From assembly GCF_021568775.1 (NCBI RefSeq), contig NZ_JAKGSG010000053.1:40729-104728 (forward strand): DNA of 64,000 bases. Direction: 5' to 3'. Source of the DNA: Antribacter soli. GTDB lineage: Bacteria > Actinomycetota > Actinomycetes > Actinomycetales > Cellulomonadaceae. Shown here in pieces: positions 32,878 to 43,075 of this stretch; position 1 is the first letter of the stretch, and every line of letters begins with the position of its first letter. The position numbers and the translations under genes were made by a program. The notes beneath the pieces were generated by a model. It did no database searches and had not been told where the DNA came from. It saw only the letters and a list, made by a program, of their open reading frames with translations.

Positions 32878-33669
32878 TCAGGCGTTGGGGTTGAACGGGA
32901 TCCCGGACGGCTTGGCCCTGCTCAGCTCGAGCGGATACCTGCTGTCCTGAAGCGGGAAGTTGGCGTCGCCCCACGAGGACCTGTTCAGCGTGTCGCGCAG
33001 ATCACTACGGAGTTCCGTCCAGCTGACCAGTGCGGGCTGGTCCCAGCCCCCGTCGCCCCACGCCTCCGCCTGCTCACCGGACATGGCGAAACGCATGACG
33101 TGCGTGCTTGCGCCGTCCTTGTGGTAGACCGCCTTGACGCGGGAGCCGCTCTTCTCCGAGATGTCGGTCCACGGCTTGGTCTCGTACTGGCCGTGGCGGG
33201 ACACTGACACGTAGGAGGGCGTTCCCGAGCCCTGCGGTACCCAGACCACCACGCCCTCCCAGTCGTGGCGGTGCGACGTAGCGGTGCAGTTGTCGCAGCT
33301 CATGTCCTTTTCGAAGTACAAGGCGTAGACGATCGCGCACCAGCCGTTGTTGCACGTGGCTCGCGAGTAGGTGTTGGCCATGCCGAGGTGGCCGCTGCGG
33401 CACTGACCGGTGACGGGTCCGCTGTCGTCGAGGCCGCCGTTGAGCCTGCCGCTGTTGTCGATTGCCGCGGCGGGCAGACAGCCGTCGCCGTCGTAGTCGA
33501 AGAACGGCTGGAACGTCCGCTGGAACGAGGTGGCGTTCGGGGGCAGCGGCTCCAGCACTGCGGCTGAGGCGACGTTCGGCAGGCCGAGGGTCAGCGCGAC
33601 CGCGCCGACCATGGCCAGAAAGGCCCTGGCCGGGCGAGACGAAACTCTCGAGCTCACTGCAGTAGTCAT
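32878..33669 (-). CDS. Secreted NPP1/NLP-type protein
   Basis: 263 residues. Signal peptide (AMVGAVALTLGLPNVASA). The mature protein has the NLP heptapeptide region as SHRHDWE (usual GHRHDWE) followed by VVVWVP, plus the typical cysteines (CRSGHLG, CNNGWCAIVYALYF, CDNC). NLPs are secreted cytolysins that bind plant sphingolipids and cause necrosis or immunity. Actinobacterial homologues are known, with unproven roles. The first Gly is Ser, which may alter the metal loop. ATG 33669; no ribosome site is clear. Confidence 0.82.
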   Translation of the reverse strand: MTTAVSSRVSSRPARAFLAMVGAVALTLGLPNVASAAVLEPLPPNATSFQRTFQPFFDYDGDGCLPAAAIDNSGRLNGGLDDSGPVTGQCRSGHLGMANTYSRATCNNGWCAIVYALYFEKDMSCDNCTATSHRHDWEGVVVWVPQGSGTPSYVSVSRHGQYETKPWTDISEKSGSRVKAVYHKDGASTHVMRFAMSGEQAEAWGDGGWDQPALVSWTELRSDLRDTLNRSSWGDANFPLQDSRYPLELSRAKPSGIPFNPNA

Positions 33670-33970
33670 GCTGGGTTCTCCGATTCACTCGCTCCGTGTG
33701 CCGAGACCTCTTGGCAAGGCCTGACTCTTGCAGTCGAGGGAATGCAGCGAGTTACCACAAGACGGCCATCCGGTGCCGGTGCGATGTACTCGCGTGCGAG
33801 CAGGTCCTGGTGTATCGAACTAGTGTTCTAAACGGCGCTAGGCTTGCTGCCATGGTGGGGCGAGACGGGCAACGGTACTCGCCTTGCGCACGGAAACCGA
33901 TCGGTTTACGATTGCTGGATCGAGGTTGGCTTCCATGGTCGCCCGGTCACACCAGAGGGAAGAGGGAGCC
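33670..33970. other. Divergent promoter region
   Basis: This stretch holds the promoters of the NPP1 gene (minus) and of the hydrolase (plus). The TetR operator at 33894-33907 lies close to the plus-strand start. No gene is seen here; short frames have poor bias. Confidence 0.5.
33894..33907. promoter_or_regulatory. TetR-type operator upstream of the hydrolase
   Basis: AAACCGATCGGTTT, a perfect 14-bp palindrome. The identical word occurs at 34860-34873 in front of the TetR gene, so one repressor probably controls both. Confidence 0.75.
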
Positions 33971-34849
33971 ATGTCCAGCCCAGAGTCGCGGTCCACGATC
34001 GATGTTCCGGGGACCATCAGCCACACACTCGCTCCGCTCGGTGGGCACGACGGCCGCGTGGGTGCGCTGCGCTACCTCAAGGCGGGCACGGGAGCTCCTG
34101 TCGTGCTGCTGCACACCGTGCGTACGCAGGCCGAGCACTTCCGCTCGCTCATCCCGCTGATCTCGGATCACTACACCGTCTATGCCCTCGATCTGCCAGG
34201 GATGGGCCACTCCGAGATCGTGCCCGGGGCGTCGTATGACGAGCCGGCGATGCGCGCCGGCGTTGAACGGCTCCTGACCGAGCTCGACCTCAACGACGTG
34301 ACGCTGGTCGGAGAGTCCATGGGCGCGACGCTCGCCCTGACTGTCGCAGCCGATCTGCCGCACCGGGTACGGCGCGTCGTGGCGGTCAACACCTACGACT
34401 TCCCCGGTGGGATCGCCAGGTCCAGCCTCCTTGCCCGGATCGTGGTCGGGGCCGTTCTGGCCCCAGGCATAGGCCCCGTGGTCGCCGGGGTCGAGCCCAA
34501 GGCGGCCCTCCGCACGATCCTGCAGGGCGGACTGAGCGACAAGACCGCCCTGCGGGACGACTACCTCGACGAGCTGCTCCACGTCGGGACCCGCCCCGGC
34601 TACCCGACCGTGGCCCGGGCCGTCTACCAGAGCCTGCCCAGCCTGATCGCGGCCCGCTCGCGCTACCCCGAGGTGAAGTCCCCCGTGCACCTCGTCTACG
34701 GGGAGAAGGACTGGTCCCGGCCGTCGGACCGGCAGGCCAACAAGGACCTGCTGCCCGACGCGGAGTTCACACAGGTGCCCGGGGCGGGTCACTTCATCGC
34801 CCTGGAGCGACCCGACGTGCTGGCCGACCTGCTGAACGCCGTGGCATGA
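33971..34849 (+). CDS. Alpha/beta hydrolase
   Basis: 292 residues from ATG 33971, which has an AGAGGGAG site; a longer frame from 33884 overlaps the operator. The triad is complete: Ser in VGESMGATLA, Asp in YGEKDWSRPSD and His in GAGHFIALERPD. LLHTVRTQAEHFRSLIPLIS and DLPGMGHSE are typical of this family (epoxide hydrolase or haloalkane/ester hydrolase side). Its start region carries the TetR operator also found before the next gene, so it is the probable target of that repressor. Confidence 0.88.
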   Translation: MSSPESRSTIDVPGTISHTLAPLGGHDGRVGALRYLKAGTGAPVVLLHTVRTQAEHFRSLIPLISDHYTVYALDLPGMGHSEIVPGASYDEPAMRAGVERLLTELDLNDVTLVGESMGATLALTVAADLPHRVRRVVAVNTYDFPGGIARSSLLARIVVGAVLAPGIGPVVAGVEPKAALRTILQGGLSDKTALRDDYLDELLHVGTRPGYPTVARAVYQSLPSLIAARSRYPEVKSPVHLVYGEKDWSRPSDRQANKDLLPDAEFTQVPGAGHFIALERPDVLADLLNAVA

Positions 34850-34859
34850 TGACCAACAT

Positions 34860-34873
34860 AAACCGATCGGTTT
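34860..34873. promoter_or_regulatory. TetR-type operator upstream of the tetR gene
   Basis: AAACCGATCGGTTT, the same perfect 14-bp palindrome as at 33894-33907. It lies 20 bp before the TAGACT -10 box of the TetR gene, consistent with autorepression. Confidence 0.78.
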
Positions 34874-34905
34874 CCGCTTCTCTCGGATCTCGATAGACTG
34901 ACCCC

Positions 34906-35481
34906 ATGACCATGACCACGGAGGCGAAAGCGAGCACGCGAGAGCGGCTGCTGGAGGCGGCGGCAACGCTCACCTACCGTGAGGGCACCGGCGTCGGCAT
35001 CCAGGCGCTGTGCCAGGCGGCGGGAGTGTCGAAGCGTTCCCTCTACCAGCTGTTCGACAGCAAGGACGAGCTGCTGGCAGTGAGCCTGGAGCGGGGCGCG
35101 CCCGCGTACAAGGCGTGGCTCCTGCCTCCGGCAGGCGATGACCGTTCACCGCGTGAGCGGATCCTGCACGTCTTCGGTCAGCTGGAGTCGCAGTCGGCGG
35201 CGCCCGACTTCCAGGGCTGCCGATACCTGGCCGTCCAGATCGAGCTCAAGGACCCCACTCATCCTGCGAGCCGGGTGGCGCGCGGCGTCAAGGACGACCT
35301 GACGGGGTTCTTCCGCGCCGAGGCCGACCGGGGCGGGGCACGTGACCCCGACCTGCTGGCCCGACAGCTCATGCTGATCTTCGACGGCGCGAGCGCTCGC
35401 GCAGGGGTCGGGGCCGACGACCTGGCGGGACTCGTCTCACCCACCGTCGGCGGTCTCCTCGACGCCGCAGGTTTGCGCTGA
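34906..35481 (+). CDS. TetR-family transcriptional regulator
   Basis: 191 residues. The N-terminal HTH is complete: TRERLLEAAATLTYREGTGV then QALCQAAGVSKRSLYQLFDS. The C-terminal helical ligand domain follows. ATG 34906 has TAGACT at 34894-34899 six nt upstream, so the message is probably leaderless. The perfect palindrome at 34860-34873 and its copy before the hydrolase gene are its likely sites. The inducer is unknown but could be a substrate of the hydrolase. Confidence 0.92.
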   Translation: MTMTTEAKASTRERLLEAAATLTYREGTGVGIQALCQAAGVSKRSLYQLFDSKDELLAVSLERGAPAYKAWLLPPAGDDRSPRERILHVFGQLESQSAAPDFQGCRYLAVQIELKDPTHPASRVARGVKDDLTGFFRAEADRGGARDPDLLARQLMLIFDGASARAGVGADDLAGLVSPTVGGLLDAAGLR

Positions 35482-35516
35482 CGCGCTGGACGACCGAGCA
35501 AGAGCAAGGAAGCGTC

Positions 35517-37037
35517 ATGGCCATCGCCGCACTGACCAGCCTCACCGAGGGCGCCGTCATCCCCTTCGGCGGGGACCGGTACACGACGGTGCCCGCCGAG
35601 CTCGCCGCGGCCTTTCGCGCGGGCGACCAGCTGCACGTTGTGCAGTCGACCGGGGCGCTGCTGCACGTCCCGGAGGCGGTACGCACCGCCGTGACAGTGC
35701 AGGTCGACGCGGCGGTCGACGCGTTCGCGCGGCTGCGGTCATCAGGTAAGAGCACGGTGCGTGATTTCTACACGGCGTTTGCCGACGCCCTGGCCGACGA
35801 CGCCGTCTGGAACCTCATCGAGACCGCCAACACCGACGACGTGGCCCGCGCGGAGCAGCTCGGGCGCTCGACGACCAGGCTGCGCGTCGCGGCGCAGATG
35901 CGCCAGGACATGATCGCCGGCCTGCGCGGCTGGGCGGCTCAGCAGGCGGCCCGGGCCGGGGACGGTTCCGCCGATCTGGTCGAGCGCGTCGAGCACGACG
36001 GCTGGGCGGTCGAGATCGTCTCCGCCCCGCTCGGGGTGATCGGCTTCGTCTTCGAGGGTCGCCCCAATGTCTTCGCCGACGCCGCCGGCGTGCTGGCAAC
36101 GGGCAACACCGCGGTGCTGCGCATCGGCGGCGACGCGCTCGCGACGGCCCGGGCGATCGACCGGCACGCCCTGCGCCCGGCCCTGCGGTCCGCCGGCCTG
36201 CCCGAAGGCGCTCTCGCCCTGGTCCCGGTGCGCGAACGCGCCGCCGGCTGGGCCCTGTTCAGCGACTCCCGGCTCGCGCTCGCCGTGGTGCGCGGCTCGG
36301 GGGCCGCAGTGACCCAGCTCAGCAGCGTCGCGCGGCAGAGCGGGATCCCGGTGAGCGCGCACGGCACGGGCGGCGCGTGGCTGGTGGCCGACGGTGCCGC
36401 GCAGGTCGAGCGCTTCGCCGGCGTCGTGCGGCACTCCCTCGACCGGAAGGTCTGCAACACCCTCAACGTCGTCGCCGTCGTGCGCGAGCGCGCGGACGAG
36501 TTCGTGCCCGTGCTGCTGCGGGCGGCGGACGACGCCGCTGCGGCGCGGGGCGGCGTCGCGCGCGTGCACGTCGCCAGCGGCAGCGAGGGCTGGGTGCCGC
36601 CGGCCGAGCTCGAGCGCCGCATCGTGGTGCGGCGGGCCGAAGGCCCGTCCGAGGAGTCGCGCGCGAGCCTGCTGCCGCTCGAGGAGCTCGGCACCGAGTG
36701 GGAGTGGGAGGACACACCGGAGCTGAGCCTGGTGGTGGTCGACGACGTCGACGAGGCGGTCGCGTTGTTCAACGCGTACAGCCCGCAGTTCGTGGCGTCC
36801 CTCGTCTCGGCGGACCCGGCCGCGCACGCGCGGTTCCGTGACCTGGTCAACGCGCCGTTCGTCGGCGACGGGTTCACGCGCTGGGTCGACGGCCAGTACG
36901 CGCTCGAGCGCCCGGAGCTGGGACTGTCCAACTGGGAGAACGGGCGGCTTCTGGGCCGGGCGGGTGTGCTCACCGGGTCCGACCTCACCACCCGGCGCAC
37001 CTTCGCGCACCACGACAGCTTCGACCAGCACCGCTGA
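35517..37037 (+). CDS. ProA-like aldehyde dehydrogenase-superfamily protein
   Basis: 506 residues. ProA-like segments: APLGVIGFVFEGRPNVFADA, GVLATGNTAVLRIG, SAHGTGGAWLVADGAAQVE and the catalytic Cys in DRKVCNTLNVVAV. ProA (glutamate-5-semialdehyde dehydrogenase) is near 420 residues; this protein has an extra N-terminal 70-90 residues with a helical stretch, so it may use another acyl phosphate or semialdehyde. ATG 35517 has an AAGGAAG site. It starts 36 nt after the TetR gene and may be transcribed with it. Confidence 0.78.
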   Translation: MAIAALTSLTEGAVIPFGGDRYTTVPAELAAAFRAGDQLHVVQSTGALLHVPEAVRTAVTVQVDAAVDAFARLRSSGKSTVRDFYTAFADALADDAVWNLIETANTDDVARAEQLGRSTTRLRVAAQMRQDMIAGLRGWAAQQAARAGDGSADLVERVEHDGWAVEIVSAPLGVIGFVFEGRPNVFADAAGVLATGNTAVLRIGGDALATARAIDRHALRPALRSAGLPEGALALVPVRERAAGWALFSDSRLALAVVRGSGAAVTQLSSVARQSGIPVSAHGTGGAWLVADGAAQVERFAGVVRHSLDRKVCNTLNVVAVVRERADEFVPVLLRAADDAAAARGGVARVHVASGSEGWVPPAELERRIVVRRAEGPSEESRASLLPLEELGTEWEWEDTPELSLVVVDDVDEAVALFNAYSPQFVASLVSADPAAHARFRDLVNAPFVGDGFTRWVDGQYALERPELGLSNWENGRLLGRAGVLTGSDLTTRRTFAHHDSFDQHR

Positions 37038-37086
37038 TCGAAGGGGGGCGCAGACGGTCATTCGCGGTGTGCGTGATGCGTAGTGT

Positions 37087-37748
37087 TCAGGCGTGGGTGT
37101 CGTCGTAGGCGAGGTCTCGGCCTGGATAGCGTCGGCGCCGGCGATGAAGCGCGGCAGCGGCTCGTCCTGGCCGGCGATGGTCAGCAGTGCGCGAGCGAGC
37201 TTGGCTGGGTCGCCGGGCTGCTGGCCGTTCATGCCCTTCATGGCCTGGATCGTCGGGACGGTCCGGGGGGCGTAGTCGTTGATGGACGGCTCGGGCCAGG
37301 CCGTGGAGCCGTCCACGAGGAGCTCGGTACGGAAGTAGCCGGGCTCCACGACCGTGGTGCGGATGTTGTACGGCGCGACGTCCTGGTGCAGGGACTCCAT
37401 CCAGCCCTCGACTGCGAACTTGGAGGCGGCGTACGCGGCGGTGAACTCCGGGCCGACCAGGCCTGCGGTCGACGAGATGGTGATGACGTGACCGGCGCGC
37501 TGCCTGCGCATGAGAGGTAGGACGGCGCGGGTGACGTTCATCGGGCCGAAGAGGTTGGTCTCGAACTGCTGGCGCATCTGCGCGGGTGAGACCTCTTCGA
37601 AGTAACCGGCGAAGAGGTTCCCTGCGTTGTTGACCAGGACGTCGACGCGACCGAAGTGGTCGATGGCTGCCTGCGCGATGTCCACGCCCATGCCCCGGCC
37701 TGCGCCGGTAACCAGCAGCACCTTGCTCTGAGCCGTCTTGTCAGTCAT
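37087..37748 (-). pseudogene. Short-chain dehydrogenase with internal deletions
   Basis: The frame from ATG 37748 begins as an SDR: LLVTGAGRGMGVDIAQAA, then NNAGN, ISSTAGLVGPEFTAAYAASK (Ser and Tyr-x-x-x-Lys active site) and VEPGYFRTELLVDG. TGxxxGxG and NNAG are only about 25 residues apart instead of about 70, so two or three strands of the Rossmann half are missing. Near the end, after FIAGADAIQ, a frameshift puts the expected DLAYDDTHA tail and stop (37087-37089) in another frame. The enzyme is probably inactive. Confidence 0.7.
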
Positions 37749-37930
37749 GTCCGTACGTCCTTCGTCACGAGTCGGAACCCCGCGTCGACGGCCGGTCATG
37801 TGGGTCTTCCCCGCTCCGGCCCGCGGCGGCAACACCAGGTAACCGCCTGCCATGAGCGCGAAGAAGTTGCTGCTGGACGGTGTACTCGTGGCCCGCCCCT
37901 CGTCCTGGGAGTCCGGCCTAGCCTGGAGGG

Positions 37931-38476
37931 GTGGACAACCGTGAGCAGGTCAAGGCGTTCCTCAGCTCCCGCCGAGCCAAGATCACTCGCGAGCAGGCCG
38001 GTCTGCGCAACTACGGCCACAAACGGCGGGTGCCTGGACTGCGCCGTAGCGAGGTCGCCGACCTGGCCGGCGTCAGCGTCGAGTACTACGCCCAGCTCGA
38101 GCGGGGCGACCTCAGCGGCGTCTCCGACAGCGTGCTCGACGCCCTGGCCCGAGCACTCCACATGGACGAGGCCGAGCAGCGTCGCCATCCTGCGGGCCGA
38201 GGCCGGTCGCGACCCTTACGACAAGGCATTGACCGACCTGGTCGGGGAGCTGTGCACCCGCAGTGACGACTTCCGTGTCCGCTGGGCCGCGCACGACGTC
38301 CGCCTGCACCACACCGGGCTCAAACACATCCACCACCCCGTCGTCGGCGACGTGCACCTGTCCTACGAGGTGATGCAGCTGTCCGGCGACCCCGGCCTGG
38401 CACTGACCGCGTTCAGCGCCGAAGCGGGCTCTCCCAGTGACGACGCCCTCAAACTTCTAGCCAGCTGGGCCGCCAC
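37931..38476 (+). pseudogene. XRE-family HTH regulator (MmyB-like) with internal deletion
   Basis: From GTG 37931: MDNREQVKAFLSSRRAKITR and a helix-turn-helix (RRSEVADLAGVSVEYYAQLE) continuing to MDEAEQ. After 38180 the frame shifts to the C-terminal MmyB-like part (AILRAEAGRDPYDKALTDLV, then WAAHDVRLHHTGLKHIHHPV, VGDVHLSYEVMQLSGDPGL). About 70-90 residues of the ligand domain between the two are missing. Both ends are well conserved, so the event looks recent. It is divergent from the SDR pseudogene, which such regulators often control. Confidence 0.75.
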
Positions 38477-38499
38477 CCACGACCCGGCCGACGCTCCGG

Positions 38500-38710
38500 C
38501 GAGACCGAGCCAGCCGCAAGCCAGGGCCAGAACGAGAACCTGTCTGGGATCTCGTTCAGCCTTGCGCGATGGTGTCCTGGTCGGTGCTGCGCTACTCGGC
38601 GGCGCCGGTCGTCGCAGTTGGTGAGGAGCTCGCCGACCAGGTCGCTGAGATCCCGGTCGCGCGGGGCGCGACCGGCCTTGGCCCGCAGGATCGCGACGGT
38701 CTGCCGAGCC
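38500..38710 (-). pseudogene. Second MmyB-like regulator fragment (inverted)
   Basis: Minus-strand sequence reads TVAILRAKAGRAPRDRDLSD then LVGELLTNCDD, matching the corresponding segment of the plus-strand regulator just upstream (AILRAEAGRDPYDKALTDLV). The rest is degenerate. It is a separate diverged copy in inverted orientation, not a simple duplicate, since many residues differ. Confidence 0.55.
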
Positions 38711-38719
38711 GCCCGTTCT

Positions 38720-38925
38720 GCACCAGCCGGCGATCCCGATCCACTCGGCCGCGAGGGAGTGCCCGCCGAGGCTCGCCTTCTTGATGGCCGCAGCCTCGGT
38801 CGCGAGGGCGGTGGCGATGAACTCGGCGGCCTCCTTCGGGGCGGTGGGCGAACTCGGCCAGCCACTCACGGCGCACCGTCTCAGCTTCTCTGCACTTGGC
38901 AACTGCAGGTCGTCCGAAGGGGGGC
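38720..38925 (-). pseudogene. ParB/RepB-like partition protein C-terminal fragment
   Basis: Minus-strand frames give VRREWLAEFAHRP and, one frame over, KEAAEFIATALATEAAAIKK then GGHSLAAEWIGI. This resembles the C-terminal region of ParB-like proteins, where V-R-R-x-W-L-x-x-F is followed by an A-x-F-I-A-x-x-L helix. Frameshifts and the absence of the ParB nuclease/HTH part show it is a remnant. It suggests that the island came from a plasmid-like or conjugative element. Confidence 0.5.
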
Positions 38926-39000
38926 AAGATTCAAACGAGGGGTCAGACTTCAAGCAGCGTTTGACACCGGGGGTCGCGCCAGCTGGGGTCACGGCGCTGA

Positions 39001-39830
39001 TCACTTCAGCATGTGATCAGGAACTGCCAGATCCTCGTGTCCGAGCAGGCGGCTCAAAGCCTGAGCATCGTCTTCCGCGCAGGTATTAGCCAGCGTGTCG
39101 ATGAGGTGGTCGTAGTCGGGACCCGTCTTGCCCTCATACGCCGCAGTCATGCGGCCCCATTCGTCCCAGGGCAGCATTTCCCGGTTGCACAGCGCGGCGA
39201 GGTCGCGGACGGCGTTGCCGCTGATCTCGGCCGGCCCCCAGGCGTGGTCTGTGCCGGGCACTCCGAAGTTCTGGCCATCGACCAGACCGGCTCGATATCG
39301 GACCCATGCCTCGCCCCCGGTCAGGAACTCGCCCGGAGCGAGATCCTCGGGGTGCTCGACATAGCCGTTGCCGAGGTGTTCGGTGTCGACGCGCACCCAG
39401 CGGCGATCGTCGGTGTCCCAGTACTCGGTGATCCAGTGGTCGACGCCGCGTCCCTCAAGGAAGTAGGTGCCGAAGCCGCATGGGCCCGCGCCGGGATCCC
39501 CCGCGCCCGCAAGAACGCACAGGCAAGGATGGTGAAATGACGGCACGTCCCGACCACCCGCCGCTCGGGTGTTCGGGCGTGGTGCAGCGGGGACGAATCG
39601 AGGGCGGTCAGCACGGCGATCAGCTCGCTTGCCGGCCGGATGTCCTTCTCCGCGAGCCGGTCCTCGCCGATCCCCGACGCGCTGGCGTCAGCAGGCTGGA
39701 TCACCAGGCCTTGCGCGACGGCGCAGATACCCACGGGGTCGCCCGGCAGCCCGTCGATGAGCTGAAGCTGCATCGCGTCCAGGCTGGTAAAGCGTCCGGG
39801 CTGGGAGTAGCTGAGCACGTCATCGGTCAT
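39001..39830 (-). pseudogene. Transglutaminase-like cysteine protease-fold protein, frameshifted
   Basis: From ATG 39830: MTDDVLSYSQPGRFTSL, then the catalytic Cys in GTCRHFTILACAFLRARGIP. About 39490 the frame shifts; the other frame continues CGFGTYFLEGRGVDHWITEY WD (His) and RWVRVDTEHLG (Asp), so the Cys-His-Asp triad is split between two frames. With one base gained or two lost near 39490 the whole protein would read through (about 275 residues). A sequencing error is possible; otherwise it is broken. Family: transglutaminase-like superfamily of unknown role. Confidence 0.72.
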
Positions 39831-40266
39831 AGCTGGGCATGCTACGCGGCAGGTCCGACACTCAAGCAGGAGGACGAATCGGACGGTCTCCGAGCCCCTA
39901 CCCACGATCTCCAAACGGCGCTCGACGCCATCCACCGCACGCACAAAATGGCCCAAGCCAGGAAAAGGACCGCGAGAATGGCGGAGGCTCTCAACGACTG
40001 GGTCGGCTGACATCGGGTCCTGCCCGCGGGTCAGGATTGACGGGTCGTCGGAGACGTCGTCGGCATGCCGCTCTCCAGGGCAGTGTTGGTGTTCATGCCC
40101 CTGAGGTGCGCGGGCCGCTCCGGGGTACTCCAGCGCACTCCGAGCTGGGTCGCCTGAACGGGCCGCACGAGAGCTCGAACGGAGCCAAAGTGTTGGGTTT
40201 CTGTTGGGCAGATCAAGTCTGCGCCCCTTTCGGGACTCGGAGATCCGCAGAACTCCGCCCTTTCGA
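39831..40266. other. Right end of the island, fragments only
   Basis: A plus-strand C-terminal-like piece ends at 40010 (LDAIHRTHKMAQARKRTARM then AEALNDWVG) with no start. The rest is non-coding up to the tRNA repeat and contains TGTTGGG twice (40192-40211). Confidence 0.35.
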
Positions 40267-40268
40267 GG

Positions 40269-41541
<1,273 letters not shown>

Positions 41542-41729
41542 TCACGCTAGGCGCACGTCGCCGAGACTGCGGGGCCCTGTCAGTACCTGCTTCGGCTGCA
41601 CCCGCCCGGCAGCGCCGATTTTCACTGGTCCCTCCGCGACCCGGGCCCGTAGGTTCTGCGGACGGCGCGGACGCGCGCCAACCTGGCGTCGACGGACGCC
41701 GTCCCTGAACCATCGACGAAGGACCAGTC

Positions 41730-42953
41730 ATGAGCATCACCTTCCCGGTCGCCCTGTCGGGTGCCCGGGCGCAGACCCTGATGTGGGCGCACGAGCACGA
41801 CGTCGAGCACGCGGCCCTGAACCAGCTGCGGAACATCTCCCGCCTGCCGTGGGTCGAGGGCGTGCGCGTCATGCCCGACGTCCACCTGGGCAAGGGCGCG
41901 ACCGTCGGCTCGGTGATCGCGATGCGCGATGCCGTGTCCCCGAACGCGGTGGGCGTCGACATCGGCTGCGGCATGATCGGCGTGCGCACGTCGCTCACGG
42001 CCGACGACCTGCCCGACGACCTGTCGCGGCTGCGCTCGCGCATCGAGGCGGCGATCCCCGTGGGCTTCCACTCCCACGACGAGCCGGTGGACCTGCGGCG
42101 CCTGCGTCCGGTCGCGGGCTCGGGCGGCGCTGAGCGGCTGCGGGGCGAGCAGGCGTTCTGGGACCGCTTCGAGCGGCTGCACCCGAAGGTCCAGCAGCTC
42201 GAGACGCGGGCGCGCAAGCAGCTCGGCAGCCTGGGCGGCGGCAATCACTTCGTCGAGGTGTGCGTGGACGCGGACGGTAACGTCTGGCTCCAGCTCCACT
42301 CCGGCTCCCGCAACATCGGTAAGGAGCTCGCGGAGCGTCACGTCGCGATCGCCAAGGGCCAGGACCACAACCAGGGCATCGTCGACCGGGACCTGGCCGT
42401 CTTCCTCACGGGCACGCCCGAGATGGACGCGTACCTGAACGACCTGTGGTGGGCGCAGGACTACGCGGCGCGGTCGCGGGCGGTCATGATGGCGCTCGCC
42501 GTCCAGGCCGTCCGCGACGAGTTCCCGGGGCGCGACATCACCTTCGACGAGGGCGTGAACGTGCACCACAACTACGTGGCGCGCGAGCAGGTCGACGGCG
42601 CGGAGCTGATCGTCACCCGCAAGGGCGCGATCCGGGCCGGCAAGGGCGACCTCGGGCTCATCCCGGGCTCGATGGGCACGGGCTCGTACGTCGTGCGGGG
42701 TCTCGGCAACCCGCAGTCGTACTGGTCGGCGTCGCACGGCGCCGGACGGCGGATGTCGCGGACCAAGGCGAAGCAGGTCTTCACCACCGACGACCTCGCT
42801 GCGCAGACGGCGGGCGTCGAGTGCCGCAAGGACGCCGGGGTCCTCGACGAGATCCCCGGTGCCTACAAGGATCTGGACAGCGTGATCGCCGCCCAGGCCG
42901 ACCTCGTCGAGGTTGTGGCCCGCCTGACCACGGTCCTCTGCGTCAAGGGCTGA
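41730..42953 (+). CDS. rtcB: RtcB-family RNA ligase
   Basis: 407 residues. RtcB blocks in order: VMPDVHLGKGATVGSVIAM, GVDIGCGMIGVRT with the metal-binding Cys, GGGNHFVEV, HSGSRNIGK, HHNYVAREQ and the guanylylated His near YWSASHGAGRRMSRT. It joins 2',3'-cyclic phosphate and 5'-OH RNA ends using GTP and Mn, usually in RNA repair. ATG 41730 with GAAGGACCAGTC upstream. A long inverted repeat follows the gene. Confidence 0.96.
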   Translation: MSITFPVALSGARAQTLMWAHEHDVEHAALNQLRNISRLPWVEGVRVMPDVHLGKGATVGSVIAMRDAVSPNAVGVDIGCGMIGVRTSLTADDLPDDLSRLRSRIEAAIPVGFHSHDEPVDLRRLRPVAGSGGAERLRGEQAFWDRFERLHPKVQQLETRARKQLGSLGGGNHFVEVCVDADGNVWLQLHSGSRNIGKELAERHVAIAKGQDHNQGIVDRDLAVFLTGTPEMDAYLNDLWWAQDYAARSRAVMMALAVQAVRDEFPGRDITFDEGVNVHHNYVAREQVDGAELIVTRKGAIRAGKGDLGLIPGSMGTGSYVVRGLGNPQSYWSASHGAGRRMSRTKAKQVFTTDDLAAQTAGVECRKDAGVLDEIPGAYKDLDSVIAAQADLVEVVARLTTVLCVKG

Positions 42954-42992
42954 CCCACGTTGCCGACGGCGGACCGGTCGCCTCGTGCGTGT

Positions 42993-43056
42993 ACGTCGCA
43001 GTTCGGTACGGAGAGTCGTAGTTCAAGCTGCGGATCTCGGTACCGAACTGCGACGT
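42993..43056. repeat. Long inverted repeat between convergent genes
   Basis: ACGTCGCAGTTCGGTAC (42993-43009) and its exact complement (43040-43056) form a 17-bp stem around a 30-nt loop. It sits between rtcB (plus) and a TPR gene (minus). There is no U run, so it is either a bidirectional stabiliser or a dispersed palindromic repeat. Confidence 0.7.
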
Positions 43057-43075
43057 GCGCCGGCGACACGCGCGG

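Noticed and set aside
35742..37086. A fusion of the SDR with a long C-terminal extension on the minus strand
   Set aside because: The extension is antisense to the ProA-like gene; the natural SDR tail and stop exist in another frame at 37087.
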